The notes: a model not told the origin generated them from the sequence alone. A stretch of DNA of 47,102 nucleotides from Ga0077530 sp035565975 (GCA_035565975.1 DATMRT010000106.1:1-47102), one strand, 5' to 3'. Shown: positions 7,615-16,766, numbered from the stretch's first letter. Translations and numbers: made by a program.

Positions 7615-8811
7615 TCAATTGAGGCGCTCGATTGCGACTGCCGTCGCCTCCCCGCCACCAATGCAGAGCGACGCAATGCCTTTCGTCTCGCCGCGCTTGG
7701 CCATGGCGTTGATCAGCGTCACGATGATGCGCGCGCCGGAGGCACCGACCGGGTGGCCGAGCGCACACGCGCCGCCATGGACGTTGACCTTGTCGTGCGG
7801 GAGATCGAGATCGCGCATGGCCGCCATGGTGACGACCGCGAACGCCTCGTTGATCTCGTAGAGACCGACGTCCTTCGCCGACCAGCCCGCGGCCTCGAGC
7901 ACCTTCTTCATGGCGCCGATGGGGGCGGTGGTGAACCACGCGGGGGCCTGTGCGTGGCTCGCCTGCGCGACGATGCGGGCGAGCGGCTGCAGCTTGCGGC
8001 GCCTGGCCTCGCTCTCGCGCATCAGCATGAGGGCAGCGGCGCCGTCCGAGATCGAACTCGAATTTGCGGGCGTCACGGTACCACCCTCGCGGAAGGCCGG
8101 CTTGAGGGTCGGGATCTTCGCTGGGTCGGCGGTGAACGGCTGCTCGTCGCGGGCCACTTCGGTCGTGCCCTTGCGCGACTTCACGGCGACGGGAGCGATC
8201 TCGTTGGCGAAGGAGCCGTCCTCGTTGGCGGCCTTGGCACGGCGCAGGCTCTCGACGGCGAACGCATCCTGCTGCTCGCGCGTGAACTGGTAGTGCTGCG
8301 CCGTGTCCTCGGCGTAGGTGCCCATGAGGCGGCCCTTGTCGTAGGCATCCTCGAGCCCATCGAGAAACATGTGGTCATAGGCCTGCGTGTGGCCGAGGCG
8401 GGCGCCCGAGCGCATCTTCGGCAGCAGGTAGGGCGTGTTGGTCATACTCTCGAGGCCGCCCGCGATGATCACGTCCTTGGGGCGCACGTGCAGCGCCTCG
8501 TAGGCCATCATGACGGTCTTCATGCCCGAGCCGCACATCTTGTTCACGGTCGTGCAGGGCACGCTGTCGGGGAGACCACCGTAGCGCGCAGCTTGGCGTG
8601 CCGGTGCCTGGCCCTGACCGGCAGGGAGCACGCAGCCCATGAGCACTTCCGCCACTTCCTCGGCCGCGATGCCCGTCCGGCCGAGCGCCGACCTGATCGC
8701 GACAGCGCCGAGCTCCGGCGCGGTCATCGCCTGCAGGCTGCCCTGGAAGCTGCCCATGGGCGTGCGCGCGCCCGCGACGATGACGACGGGATCGTTCGTT
8801 GGATTGGCCAT
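7615..8811 (-). CDS. Acetyl-CoA C-acyltransferase (beta-ketothiolase, PimB/FadA-like)
   Basis: A 398-residue thiolase from the ATG at 8811, which has a textbook AAGGAGG site seven bases upstream. Acyl-accepting Cys93 is in NKMCGSGMKTV, His353 in GGACALGHPVGASGAR and Cys383 in LCIGGGEATA, so all catalytic residues are present. It cleaves 3-ketoacyl-CoA to acetyl-CoA and a shortened acyl-CoA, or runs in reverse. A second thiolase, phaA, is at 37326-38513. Placed beside the acyl-CoA ligase and the dehydrogenase/hydratase genes, this one most likely serves beta-oxidation, as PimB does in the R. palustris pim operon, although here it is on a separate minus-strand operon with the SDR and amidotransferase. 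Confidence 0.94.
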   Translation of the reverse strand: MANPTNDPVVIVAGARTPMGSFQGSLQAMTAPELGAVAIRSALGRTGIAAEEVAEVLMGCVLPAGQGQAPARQAARYGGLPDSVPCTTVNKMCGSGMKTVMMAYEALHVRPKDVIIAGGLESMTNTPYLLPKMRSGARLGHTQAYDHMFLDGLEDAYDKGRLMGTYAEDTAQHYQFTREQQDAFAVESLRRAKAANEDGSFANEIAPVAVKSRKGTTEVARDEQPFTADPAKIPTLKPAFREGGTVTPANSSSISDGAAALMLMRESEARRRKLQPLARIVAQASHAQAPAWFTTAPIGAMKKVLEAAGWSAKDVGLYEINEAFAVVTMAAMRDLDLPHDKVNVHGGACALGHPVGASGARIIVTLINAMAKRGETKGIASLCIGGGEATAVAIERLN

Positions 8812-8993
8812 TTGGGCCTCCTTATACGTGGGAATGGGGTGTTGGCGCGCAGCATACACCCGGGGTCTATTCCGCTCACGCCGAAATTCGCTTCGCTCAT
8901 CGGCTCCGCGGGGGCGGCGCTCGCGCCGGCACGCGGTCGCGCGCTGCTTGGCCGCCCCTTCGGAGCGACCGCCAGCTGCGAGCATCGGGCAAC

Positions 8994-9605
8994 TCAACGC
9001 ATCCAGGGCGGGCGGAGATAGCTCGCGTTCGACCAGCCGCGCACGCCCCGGTAAGTCACCGGGCACCAGGAGCCCCTGCACGGGCCACTGATCATCACGC
9101 CACAGGCATTCGGCGGTATACCGCCAACCTCGCCATAGTCGACGCTCGGCCCGGTACGGATGCGCAGCGTATCGCCCGGCCTGACGCCCATCACGCAGTG
9201 GCTGTTACGGCCCGTAGCCGCACCGGTCGTCGCAGGCGGTGCAGGACGCGGCGGCGCCGGCTCGGCCTGGCGCGATGGAGGGGGCGGCGCGGCGTGCTTC
9301 GGCGAGGCCGCCGGCGCGTCCTTGCCCTCATGAACGATCACCTGCCGCGCATCGACCCAGCCGCGCCGGCTACCGAGCGAGACCTGGCACCAGCCGGATA
9401 CACATTCGCCGACGACCTGGAGACCGCACGAACCACCCGGAAGACTTCCGACCGGGTTCTCGCGCCATGAGGGCCCAGCGCGCAACAGGATCGAGTCCTT
9501 GCCGACACAGAGCGTGCGCGCAGCCGCCGGCTCGACATTCATTCCAGCAACGACCAGCGCCGCCGCCAATCCCGCTGGCAGCGACCAGTTGCACCAAACC
9601 CGCAT
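8994..9605 (-). CDS. Secreted protein with two bacterial SH3 domains
   Basis: A 203-residue exported protein. A signal peptide covers about residues 1-30 (AALVVAGMNVEPAAA). Two SH3b-like modules follow, one at about 32-90 (ILLRAGPSWRENPVGSLPGG, WCQVSLGSRRGWVDA) and one at about 140-200 (LRIRTGPSVDYGEVGGIPP, WCPVTYRGVRGWSNASYL), joined by a Pro/Ala-rich linker. Each module has a cysteine pair, so disulfides in the periplasm are likely. SH3b domains generally bind peptidoglycan or cell-surface peptides. I use the ATG at 9605 with a GGAAGAG site; a TTG one codon earlier is less likely. No catalytic domain is present. Confidence 0.85.
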   Translation of the reverse strand: MRVWCNWSLPAGLAAALVVAGMNVEPAAARTLCVGKDSILLRAGPSWRENPVGSLPGGSCGLQVVGECVSGWCQVSLGSRRGWVDARQVIVHEGKDAPAASPKHAAPPPPSRQAEPAPPRPAPPATTGAATGRNSHCVMGVRPGDTLRIRTGPSVDYGEVGGIPPNACGVMISGPCRGSWCPVTYRGVRGWSNASYLRPPWMR

Positions 9606-9703
9606 CAATCCGCTCTTCCCGCCTTTAACTGTCCGCTCCTGTTAACCTAGGCGATGGCGCGCCGTCGCCACAAGGCCCGCGTCGAGAAGGCGCAGCGCCG
9701 CCC

Positions 9704-11443
9704 TCACGCCTTCGCCTTGGCTCGCTTCGCCTTTTCTTCTGCCACCAGCTCCTTCTTGGAGAGCTTGCCGATCATGGTCTTCGGCAGCGCCTCGCGGATC
9801 TCGATCTCGGACGGCAGCTCGATCCGCGAGAGCTTGGGCTCGAGATGCTTCATGAGATCGGCAACGGTGGCGCCGGCGCCGGCCTTGAGCTTGACGAATG
9901 CCTTGGGCGCCTCGCCGCGGTACTCATCCGGGACCCCGATGACCGTCGCTTCCTCGACAGCCGGATGCTCGTAGAGCGCCTCTTCGATCCGGCGCGGATA
10001 GACGTTGTAGCCCGAGCAGATAATGAGGTCCTTGATGCGGTCGACGATGAAGAAGAAGCCTTCCTCGTCCATGACGGCCACATCGCCGGTCCTGAGATAT
10101 TCGCCGACGAACTGGTCGGCCGTCTCCTGCGGCTTCTTCCAGTAACCCTTCATGACCTGCGGGCCTTTGACGCAAATCTCACCCTTCTCGCCAAGCGGCA
10201 CTTCCTTCGTCGGATCGTCCAGCGCACGGAGCGACACGATCGTCTGCGGAATAGGCTGGCCGATCGAGCCTTCCTTGACAGGCCCGCCGAGCGGGTTCGC
10301 CGTGACGACCGGCGAGGCCTCGCTCAATCCGTAGCCCTCCACGAGATTGCAGCCCGTGAGCTGCTCGAAGCGCTGCTTGACCTCGAGCGGCAGCGCGGCG
10401 CCACCCGACAGGCAGAACTTCAGCGAGGAAAGATCGAAACTCTTGAGCTTTGGGTGGTGCATGATGGCGTTGAACATGGTCGGCACACCGGGCATGACCG
10501 TCGGCTTGCCCTTGTCGATGAGCTTCATGGCATCATCGAGCACGAAGCGCGGCATGATCAGGATCTCGGCCGCCTTGGCGATCGCGAAGTTCATGACGAC
10601 CGTCATCGCGAACACATGGAAGAACGGCAGCACGCCCATGACGCGCTCTGCCCCTTCCTGCAGTTCGGGTGCCCAGGCGGCGTTCTGGTGGACGTTCGTG
10701 TAGACAGCCGAATGCGTGAGCATGGCGCCCTTCGGCGTGCCCGTCGTTCCGCCGGTATACTGGAGGACCGCGACATCCTCGGTCGGCTCGATAGCCGGCG
10801 CCTGGAAGCGGCCGTCATTGGCGAGAACGCTCTCCTCCGAAATGACGGAGGCCGCCACCTTCGAGGCTTTGACGTTCGCCAGATCCTTACCCTTGAAAAG
10901 CCGGAAGAGAATCGACTTCGCCGTCGGCAGCAGGGCCGGGAAGGACGCGACGATGGCCCTCTTGAGCGCACCCGCAGCTATCAGTGCCTCCACCTTTTCA
11001 AAGAGCATCTTGAGGTCGAGCGTGACCATGAGGTCCGTGTCGCTGTCCTTGACCTGAAAGGTCAACTCTTCGACGGTGTAGAGCGGGTTGTAGTTGACGA
11101 CCGTGCCGCCGGCCTTGAGCGTCGCGAAGTAGAAGACGATGAACGTCGGCGAGTTCGGCAGGAATAGCCCGACCTTGGTCCCCTTGGTCACGCCGAGTGC
11201 CGCGAGCCCCGCTGCCGCCCGGTCGACGAGGCGCGACATCTCGCCGTAGGTGATTGTCCGGCCGAGGAAATTTGTGCAAATACGCGAAGGACGGCGCTCG
11301 GCGGCCCGGTCAAGAAGCTGCTGGAGTGGAGCCGGGGCGATCTGCTGGTGCCAGTTCACGCCGGCGGGGTAGTGAGCGAGCCAGGGATAGGCGAGGTGTG
11401 CGGGCGCTGCGTTCCCGGTGGATGCTGGCAAACCTGCGGACAT
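9704..11443 (-). CDS. Acyl-CoA ligase (long-chain fatty acid or dicarboxylate, FadD/PimA-like)
   Basis: A 579-residue member of the adenylate-forming superfamily. It activates a fatty or dicarboxylic acid to its CoA thioester via an acyl-AMP. Motifs: the phosphate loop YTGGTTGTPKGAML at about 220, the EGYGLSEASP motif, the YLRTGDVAVMDEEGFFFIVDR hinge region (given here in part: TGDVAVMDEEGF), and the C-terminal lysine segment PKTMIGKLSKKEL. The ATG at 11443 has GGGAGG upstream; the longer frame to 11611 is not supported. It is divergent from the ACP gene across a 380-bp gap. With the dehydrogenase pair, hydratase fusion and thiolase nearby it would begin a beta-oxidation route like the pimFABCDE pathway. 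Chain length cannot be read from sequence. Confidence 0.93.
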   Translation of the reverse strand: MSAGLPASTGNAAPAHLAYPWLAHYPAGVNWHQQIAPAPLQQLLDRAAERRPSRICTNFLGRTITYGEMSRLVDRAAAGLAALGVTKGTKVGLFLPNSPTFIVFYFATLKAGGTVVNYNPLYTVEELTFQVKDSDTDLMVTLDLKMLFEKVEALIAAGALKRAIVASFPALLPTAKSILFRLFKGKDLANVKASKVAASVISEESVLANDGRFQAPAIEPTEDVAVLQYTGGTTGTPKGAMLTHSAVYTNVHQNAAWAPELQEGAERVMGVLPFFHVFAMTVVMNFAIAKAAEILIMPRFVLDDAMKLIDKGKPTVMPGVPTMFNAIMHHPKLKSFDLSSLKFCLSGGAALPLEVKQRFEQLTGCNLVEGYGLSEASPVVTANPLGGPVKEGSIGQPIPQTIVSLRALDDPTKEVPLGEKGEICVKGPQVMKGYWKKPQETADQFVGEYLRTGDVAVMDEEGFFFIVDRIKDLIICSGYNVYPRRIEEALYEHPAVEEATVIGVPDEYRGEAPKAFVKLKAGAGATVADLMKHLEPKLSRIELPSEIEIREALPKTMIGKLSKKELVAEEKAKRAKAKA

Positions 11444-11823
11444 GTCTCGATGCCTCCCTGAATCGCGTCCATTTAGGACGGTAGGCTGGGGCGCGTGCCC
11501 GGCGCCACGACGTTCATGAGCCGGAATAAGGATGCGCATCGACCCGTCGATGTGCATCGCAACATCCCGCTGCGAGCCGCTTGAACGATCACGGTAAACG
11601 ACTTTGGGCACTTTTGTCTCGGAGCGCCAGTCTTGATGGTTGTAAGGCGGGCGATTACGAGAGCCGAGACCAGGATGTACCGAGACAACTGTCCGTGACT
11701 GTATGGACTTGAATAGTGTTAACGGTTATGTCAGGCCCAACTTGCGGCCGGACGGGCTTTGCCGTAGCTAAACCAACACATCAGCACCTGTACCCGCAGA
11801 GTACTTGGGGGTGGGAGAGAGAT
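11444..11823. promoter_or_regulatory. Divergent control region between acyl-CoA ligase and ACP, with a 26-bp palindrome
   Basis: This 380-bp gap holds no convincing gene. It contains an imperfect palindrome at 11532-11557: ATGCGCATCGAC, two bases, then GTCGATGTGCAT (11 of 12 pairs match). Such a site is the right size for a dimeric TetR-, MarR- or IclR-type regulator controlling the ligase gene or both operons. I could not identify reliable -35/-10 boxes in either direction. Confidence 0.5.
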
Positions 11824-12090
11824 ATGGACGACGTTGCCACCAAGATCATCGATATCCTCAAGAAGCACATGAAGGAGCCGCGGGACGACATCGGGCTCTC
11901 GACAGCGCTCACTGATCTGAAGATCGAGTCTCTCGATCTTGCAATGATCGTTTTCGACATCGAGGATTCTTTTGGCATTCAAATCCCCTACAACGCCAAC
12001 GAAGAAGTGGAAGACTTCAAGACCGTGGGCTCGGTGGTGGATCGCGTGAAGGCTCTGCTGGAGAATTCGGGCGCGCCGGCAAAGGCGTAG
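11824..12090 (+). CDS. Acyl carrier protein (specialised, not the housekeeping AcpP)
   Basis: An 88-residue ACP. The 4'-phosphopantetheine attachment serine is Ser36 in LKIESLDLAMIVFDIE, the helix II context of ACPs with Glu in place of the usual Asp of DSL. The protein is acidic and four-helical in pattern. The ATG at 11824 follows GGGAGAGAG; the open frame upstream is not needed. The ketosynthase gene follows after a 69-bp gap. The sequence after the serine (FGIQIPYNANEEVEDFKTVG) reminds me of NodF-like ACPs rather than AcpP, and the ACP-KAS order recalls nodF-nodE. It probably carries a special acyl chain made by the neighbouring ketosynthase. Confidence 0.92.
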   Translation: MDDVATKIIDILKKHMKEPRDDIGLSTALTDLKIESLDLAMIVFDIEDSFGIQIPYNANEEVEDFKTVGSVVDRVKALLENSGAPAKA

Positions 12091-12159
12091 TATCGGCAGA
12101 GCCAATCCCCTCGTGCGCGCCGGAAGGGTTCCGGCCGCCATAACGAAGAAGTGCGTCCC

Positions 12160-13395
12160 ATGACACAGTCCAAGGGCGAGCGTCGCCGCGTCGTCGTAAC
12201 CGGCGTTGGCGCCGTCACGCCGATCGGCCTCGACGTTCGCGAGATGTGGTCGTCAATGCGGGAAGGCCGTTGCGGCGTCGGCCCGATCGAGAGTTTCGAG
12301 CTCCAGGACCTCTACATCCACATCGCGGCCGAGATCAAAGGCTTCGACCCGGCCAAGCACGTGTCGAGCAAGAAGATCCAGTACGGCGATCGCTACTCCT
12401 GGTTCGCCGGCCGCTCGGCGGAAGAGGCCTGGAAACAGTCGGGTCTGCCGCTCCCGGTTGCCGACCCTTATCGCGCGGCCTGCATCTTCGGCTCCGGCGC
12501 CGGCGGCTTCAACACGATCGAGACCGCCTATCACGACCTTTTCGTCAAAGGGAAGAAGGCGACGAACCCGCTGACGCTGCTGCGCATCATCGGCTCGTCG
12601 GCCTCGGCGCACGTCGGCATCGAGTACGGCATCAAGGGGCCGACGTTCGCGACCTGCTCGGCCTGCTCTACGGCGACGCACGCGATCGCCATCGGTGCTG
12701 ATTACATCCGCAACGGTCTTGTCGATGTCGCCGTCACCGGCGCCTCCGAAGCCGTCATCACCTTTGGATCGATGCGCACCTGGCAGGCCATGCGCGTCCT
12801 CTCGCCGGAAGGCTGCTTCCCCTTCTCCAAGAAGCGCAACGGCACCGTCCTCGGCGAGGGCGCCGGCACCCTCGTGCTCGAAAGCTATGAGCACGCCAAG
12901 GCGCGCGGCGCGACCATCCTGGCCGAGCTCAAGGGCGTCGGCATGTCCTCGGACAGCAAGGACATGGTCAACCCCGACATCGAGGGCCCCAAGAGCGCCA
13001 TGCAGATGGCGCTGGACGATGCCGGCCTCAAACCCGAGGACATCGGCTATCTCAATGCCCACGGCACCGCGACGGCGCTCAACGACGTGAACGAGAGCAA
13101 CGCCATCAAGATGGTCTTCGGCGAGCACGCGCAGAAGCTGCCGATCTCGTCCACCAAGTCCATGACGGGGCACCTGCTCGGCGCCGGCGGCGCAGTGGAA
13201 GCCATTGCCTGCATCAAGGCGCTGCAGGACGGCTGGCTGCCGCCGACCGTCAACCTCGACGAGCCCGACCCGAAGTGCGATCTCGACTACATCCCGAACG
13301 TCGGTCGCGCGGCGAAAGTCGAGAACGTCATGTCGAACTCCTTTGCCTTCGGCGGCCTCAACGCCGTGCTCGTCTTCGGCAAGCCGCCGGCCTGA
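12160..13395 (+). CDS. Beta-ketoacyl-ACP synthase (FabF/NodE-like)
   Basis: A 411-residue condensing enzyme. The active-site Cys169 is in TCSACSTATHAI, with a second cysteine three residues earlier (Cys166). The two histidines are in NAHGTATALND and KSMTGHLLGAGGA, and the Lys-containing helix is present, so the Cys-His-His triad is complete. It condenses malonyl-ACP with an acyl primer. The ATG at 12160 is preferred over a GTG at 12151 because GAAGAAG lies at a suitable distance. The N-terminal MWSSMREGRCGVGPI is reminiscent of NodE. It pairs with the specialised ACP upstream. No dehydratase (FabZ) or enoyl reductase gene is in the operon, so it must draw on the general pathway. A terminator follows. 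Confidence 0.93.
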   Translation: MTQSKGERRRVVVTGVGAVTPIGLDVREMWSSMREGRCGVGPIESFELQDLYIHIAAEIKGFDPAKHVSSKKIQYGDRYSWFAGRSAEEAWKQSGLPLPVADPYRAACIFGSGAGGFNTIETAYHDLFVKGKKATNPLTLLRIIGSSASAHVGIEYGIKGPTFATCSACSTATHAIAIGADYIRNGLVDVAVTGASEAVITFGSMRTWQAMRVLSPEGCFPFSKKRNGTVLGEGAGTLVLESYEHAKARGATILAELKGVGMSSDSKDMVNPDIEGPKSAMQMALDDAGLKPEDIGYLNAHGTATALNDVNESNAIKMVFGEHAQKLPISSTKSMTGHLLGAGGAVEAIACIKALQDGWLPPTVNLDEPDPKCDLDYIPNVGRAAKVENVMSNSFAFGGLNAVLVFGKPPA

Positions 13396-13430
13396 GCACC
13401 GCGCCGCTCGACCACCACTCCCGACTGATC

Positions 13431-13465
13431 ATAAGGGCCGCCCCAGGGTGGCCCTTATGCTTTTC
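13431..13465 (+). terminator. Intrinsic terminator after the ACP-ketosynthase pair
   Basis: ATAAGGGCC (13431-13439) pairs with GGCCCTTAT (13450-13458), followed by GCTTTTC. It separates the ACP-KAS unit from the SDR and beta-oxidation genes downstream. Confidence 0.75.
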
Positions 13466-13545
13466 TGGCGCTGGACGCGTACGGCGTTTGGCGCCAGTTT
13501 GCGAAACCAAGGGGCAACATCCCACACGCGAAGGAGAAGAAGGCC

Positions 13546-14346
13546 ATGGAAGTCGGACCAAGGCTCGCCGGCAAGGTAGCCATCGTAACGGGGGGCGCAT
13601 CAGGGATCGGCGCGGAGACGGCGCGCGTCTTCGCTCGCCACGGCGCCAAGGTGCTGCTGACGGACGCCAATGCCGCGCTCGGACGGAGCGTCGCCGAGGA
13701 GATCGTCGCCAAGGGCGGCACGGCCGCCTTCGCCGAGCAGGATGTCGCGAGCGAAGCCCGCTGGGCCGAGATCGTCGCCGATGCCGAGAAGCGCTTCGGC
13801 CGCGTCGACATTCTCTGCAACGTCGCCGGCATTTCCGGCCGTGATCCCAAGCTCAATCTCCAGACGACATTGACCGCCGGCGGGCGCATCGGCGAGCAGA
13901 CGCTCGAGGTGTGGAACAAGGTCATGGAGATCAACGCGACGGGCACGTTCCTTGGCACGAAAGCCGTGATCCCGGCCATGCAGCGCGCGGGCGGCGGCTC
14001 GATCATCAACATCTCGTCGATCTGTGGCATCGTCGGCTCGCACTCCAACGGCGCCTATCACGCGTCGAAGGGTGCCGTGCGCATCTTCTCGAAGGCCACG
14101 GCCATCCAGTATGCGACCGACAAGATCCGCGTGAACTCGATCCATCCGGGCTTCGTCGACACCCCCATGACCAAGCCGGGGCATTCCAATCCGGAGGTCG
14201 CGCAGAACCGTCTCGCCGCGACGCCTCTCGGCCGCTTCGGCACGCCCGCCGACATCGCCGCGGGCTGTCTCTATCTCGCCTCGGACGAAGCATCCTGGGT
14301 CACAGGCAGCGAGCTCGTCATCGATGGCGGCATGACCGCCAATTGA
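13546..14346 (+). CDS. Short-chain dehydrogenase/reductase (classical, complete active site)
   Basis: A 266-residue classical SDR. The cofactor motif is VTGGASGIGAETA near residue 14-26, an acidic residue at LLTDAN suggests NAD preference, and the active site has Ser in INISSICG and YHASK. The ending SWVTGSELVIDGGMTAN is typical. It follows the ketosynthase terminator and precedes the acyl-CoA dehydrogenase pair by 67 bp, with AAGGAGAAG before its ATG. It probably oxidises a hydroxyacyl or alcohol intermediate of the same pathway, but SDR substrate cannot be assigned from sequence. Related proteins carry labels such as glucose 1-dehydrogenase or 3-ketoacyl-ACP reductase with little evidence. 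Confidence 0.92.
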   Translation: MEVGPRLAGKVAIVTGGASGIGAETARVFARHGAKVLLTDANAALGRSVAEEIVAKGGTAAFAEQDVASEARWAEIVADAEKRFGRVDILCNVAGISGRDPKLNLQTTLTAGGRIGEQTLEVWNKVMEINATGTFLGTKAVIPAMQRAGGGSIINISSICGIVGSHSNGAYHASKGAVRIFSKATAIQYATDKIRVNSIHPGFVDTPMTKPGHSNPEVAQNRLAATPLGRFGTPADIAAGCLYLASDEASWVTGSELVIDGGMTAN

Positions 14347-14413
14347 TCGGCCGCATTGCCAATGAGGGCGCGCCTTTCTACGGTTCGCCGTAAACGGCCA
14401 CAGGAGCGAGCGC

Positions 14414-15625
14414 ATGTTCATCAGATCCGTGGAACGCGATACGTCGCTGGACGCCTTCCGCGCCGAGGTGCGCGCCTTCTGCGAGCGCGAGCTGCCCCCT
14501 GAGGTCAAGCGCAAGCAGGCCCTCGGCCAGCATCTCGAACGCGAGGAGTATGATGCTTGGCTGAAGCGTCTCGGCGCCAAAGGCTGGATCACGGGCAAGT
14601 GGCCGAAGGAGCACGGCGGGCTTGGCTGGACTCCCGCGCAGACGCTCGCCTTCAACGAGGAGCTCGGCCGCGCCGGCGCGCCTGCGCTCGTCCCGTTCGG
14701 CGTGAACATGGCCGGCCCCGTGATCTACACGTTCGGCACCGAGGAGCAGAAGCGCAAGCATCTCTCCGGCATCATCCGGAACGATACGTGGTGGTGCCAG
14801 GGCTATTCGGAACCGGGCGCGGGCTCCGATCTTGCGGCGCTCAAGACCAAGGCCGTGCGCGAGGGCGATCACTACGTCGTCAATGGCCAGAAGATCTGGA
14901 CCTCGCTCGCGCACTGGGCGGACTGGATGTTCTGCCTCGTCAGAACGGACGACAGCGGCAAGAAGCAGGAGGGGATCTCCTTCCTGCTGATCGACATGAA
15001 GACGCCGGGCATCACCGTGCGCCCGATCATCGCGATCACTATGAGCCATCACCTCAATGAGGTGTTCTTCGACGACGTCCGCGTGCCCGCCGAGAACCTC
15101 ATCGGACAGGAAGGCAAGGGCTGGACTTACGCCAAGTTCCTGCTCGCCAACGAGCGCGTCGGCAATGTCGAAATCTCGCGGCTCGAGCACGCGCTCGAAG
15201 CGCTCAACCGCCTGCTCGCGGAGACGCGCGAGGGTGGTGCGCCCCTCGCCGAGGATCCGCTGTGGCGTCGCAAGGTCGCCGAGCACGAGGTCAATCTCGC
15301 GGCCGTGAAGGCACTCATGGCCGACCAGCTCGCAGCCACCGCCGAGGAAGGTGGCGCACCGACGCTCATGGGTGCAGCAGCATTGAAACTGCGCGGCACT
15401 GAGCTGCAGCAAGCATTGCATCAATCCGTCATGGATGTGCTCGGCCGCTATGGCCAGATCTACCAGACAGACGCCCTGCATAGCGGCTGGAACGGCGAGC
15501 TCGTCGGCCCCGCCGAGACGACCGGGCTCGTCTATGAGCATCTCTACCGCCGCGCCGCGACGATCTACGGCGGTTCGAGCGAGGTGCAGAAGAACATCAT
15601 CGCCAAGGGCGCACTCGGTCTCTGA
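14414..15625 (+). CDS. Acyl-CoA dehydrogenase, large subunit (PimC-like)
   Basis: A 403-residue flavoprotein of the acyl-CoA dehydrogenase fold. It has QGYSEPGAGSDLAAL and VNGQKIWTSLAHWAD in the middle domain and ends with IYGGSSEVQKNIIA. In medium-chain enzymes the catalytic base is the Glu of IYEGT; here that position is Gly, as in other two-subunit or divergent members, so the base must lie elsewhere or in the partner. The partner gene starts 10 bp after its stop. The pair matches the layout of PimC/PimD in R. palustris, which introduce the double bond into pimeloyl-CoA and other dicarboxyl-CoAs. The substrate here is inferred. AGGAGCGAG precedes the ATG. Confidence 0.9.
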   Translation: MFIRSVERDTSLDAFRAEVRAFCERELPPEVKRKQALGQHLEREEYDAWLKRLGAKGWITGKWPKEHGGLGWTPAQTLAFNEELGRAGAPALVPFGVNMAGPVIYTFGTEEQKRKHLSGIIRNDTWWCQGYSEPGAGSDLAALKTKAVREGDHYVVNGQKIWTSLAHWADWMFCLVRTDDSGKKQEGISFLLIDMKTPGITVRPIIAITMSHHLNEVFFDDVRVPAENLIGQEGKGWTYAKFLLANERVGNVEISRLEHALEALNRLLAETREGGAPLAEDPLWRRKVAEHEVNLAAVKALMADQLAATAEEGGAPTLMGAAALKLRGTELQQALHQSVMDVLGRYGQIYQTDALHSGWNGELVGPAETTGLVYEHLYRRAATIYGGSSEVQKNIIAKGALGL

Positions 15626-15635
15626 GGTCTCATCG

Positions 15636-16766
15636 ATGCCGGCATTTTCCAGCGAGGAGCGTCAGCTCCTGAATGACAGCCTCCGCGATCTCCTCGCTGA
15701 CAAGTACACCTTCGAGCACTTCAAGAAGCTCGCGCGCGCCGAAGATGGCGAAGGCTTCGGGCGCGAGGATTGGGCGACCTACGCGGAAATGGGTTGGCTC
15801 GGCGTGGCGCTGCCCGAAAGCGCGGGCGGCGCTGGTGGCGGCGCGACCGAGCTCGGCATTGTCATGGCCGGCGCCGGCCGCTTCCTCGTTCTAGAGCCCC
15901 TTCTCGGCACGATCGTGCTCGGCGCAGGCCTCATCGAGAAGGCCGGAACGCAGGATCAGCAGAAGCTGCTCGGCGATATCGCGGAAGGAAAGCTGACGCT
16001 CGCGTTCTGTCACTACGAGCCGGACTCCGGCTACGCGCGCGGCTACGTCCGCGCGATCGCGCGGCGCGATGGCGACGGCTACGTCATCGACGGCGCCAAG
16101 GCGCACACGATTGCCGCGCACGCCGTCGATACGCTCGTCATCAGTGCACGCCTAGGCTCGGACAAAGGGCCCGTCGCGCTCTTCCTGGTGCCGCGCACGA
16201 GCGCGGGCATCAAGCTGTCGCCGGCACCGGCGCTCGATGGCCGTCGCGGCGCGGCCATCACGCTCAGCGGCGTGCGCGTGCCGGCAAGCGCGAAGCTCGG
16301 TGACGACGACAAGGATCAACTGGCGACGATCGGTGAGGTGCTCGATCGCGGCGCCATTGCCGTCTGCGCCGAAGCCGTCGGCGCCATGGCCGCCGTCACA
16401 CAGATCACGGTCGACTATCTCAAGACGCGCAAGCAGTTCGGCCAGCTCCTGTCGCAGTTCCAGGTGCTGCAGCACCGGCTCGTCGACATGAGCGTGACGA
16501 CCGAGGAAGCACGCGCGCTCGTGCACGCGGCGCTGCAGGCGATCGACGATGGCGATCCACACGCGCGCCAGGCTGTCTGGAAGGCGAAGGTCAAGACCGC
16601 GCAGTGCGCGCGTTTTGTCGGCGGCCAGGCCATTCAGCTCCATGGTGGCATGGGCATGACCGACGAGCTGATCGTCGGGCACTACTACAAGCGACTGGCA
16701 CTCTGCGAGACGCTGCTCGGCGACGGCGAGTGGTACTTGAAGCAGCTCGCGGCCGAAGTCGCCTGA
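15636..16766 (+). CDS. Acyl-CoA dehydrogenase, small subunit (PimD-like)
   Basis: A 376-residue divergent acyl-CoA dehydrogenase from the ATG at 15636; upstream residues of the frame are shadow. It has the N-terminal helical domain, a shortened middle domain (LAFCHYEPDSG in place of the canonical flavin-contact motif), TRKQFGQLLSQFQVLQHRL in the C-terminal domain (the Arg and Gln-Phe-Gly of FAD binding) and QLHGGMGMTDEL. Genes for such pairs are usually co-translated, and here the gap is 10 bp. In heteromeric enzymes one subunit carries flavin contacts and the other the base; which is which cannot be settled by eye. It is followed after 29 bp by the hydratase/dehydrogenase fusion. Confidence 0.9.
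   Translation: MPAFSSEERQLLNDSLRDLLADKYTFEHFKKLARAEDGEGFGREDWATYAEMGWLGVALPESAGGAGGGATELGIVMAGAGRFLVLEPLLGTIVLGAGLIEKAGTQDQQKLLGDIAEGKLTLAFCHYEPDSGYARGYVRAIARRDGDGYVIDGAKAHTIAAHAVDTLVISARLGSDKGPVALFLVPRTSAGIKLSPAPALDGRRGAAITLSGVRVPASAKLGDDDKDQLATIGEVLDRGAIAVCAEAVGAMAAVTQITVDYLKTRKQFGQLLSQFQVLQHRLVDMSVTTEEARALVHAALQAIDDGDPHARQAVWKAKVKTAQCARFVGGQAIQLHGGMGMTDELIVGHYYKRLALCETLLGDGEWYLKQLAAEVA

Noticed and set aside
7577..7939. N-terminal extension making the SDR a 379-residue fusion protein
   Set aside because: These residues lie antiphase within the thiolase coding region, are Arg/His/Gly-rich low-complexity shadow and the SDR motif begins right after the ATG at 7576.
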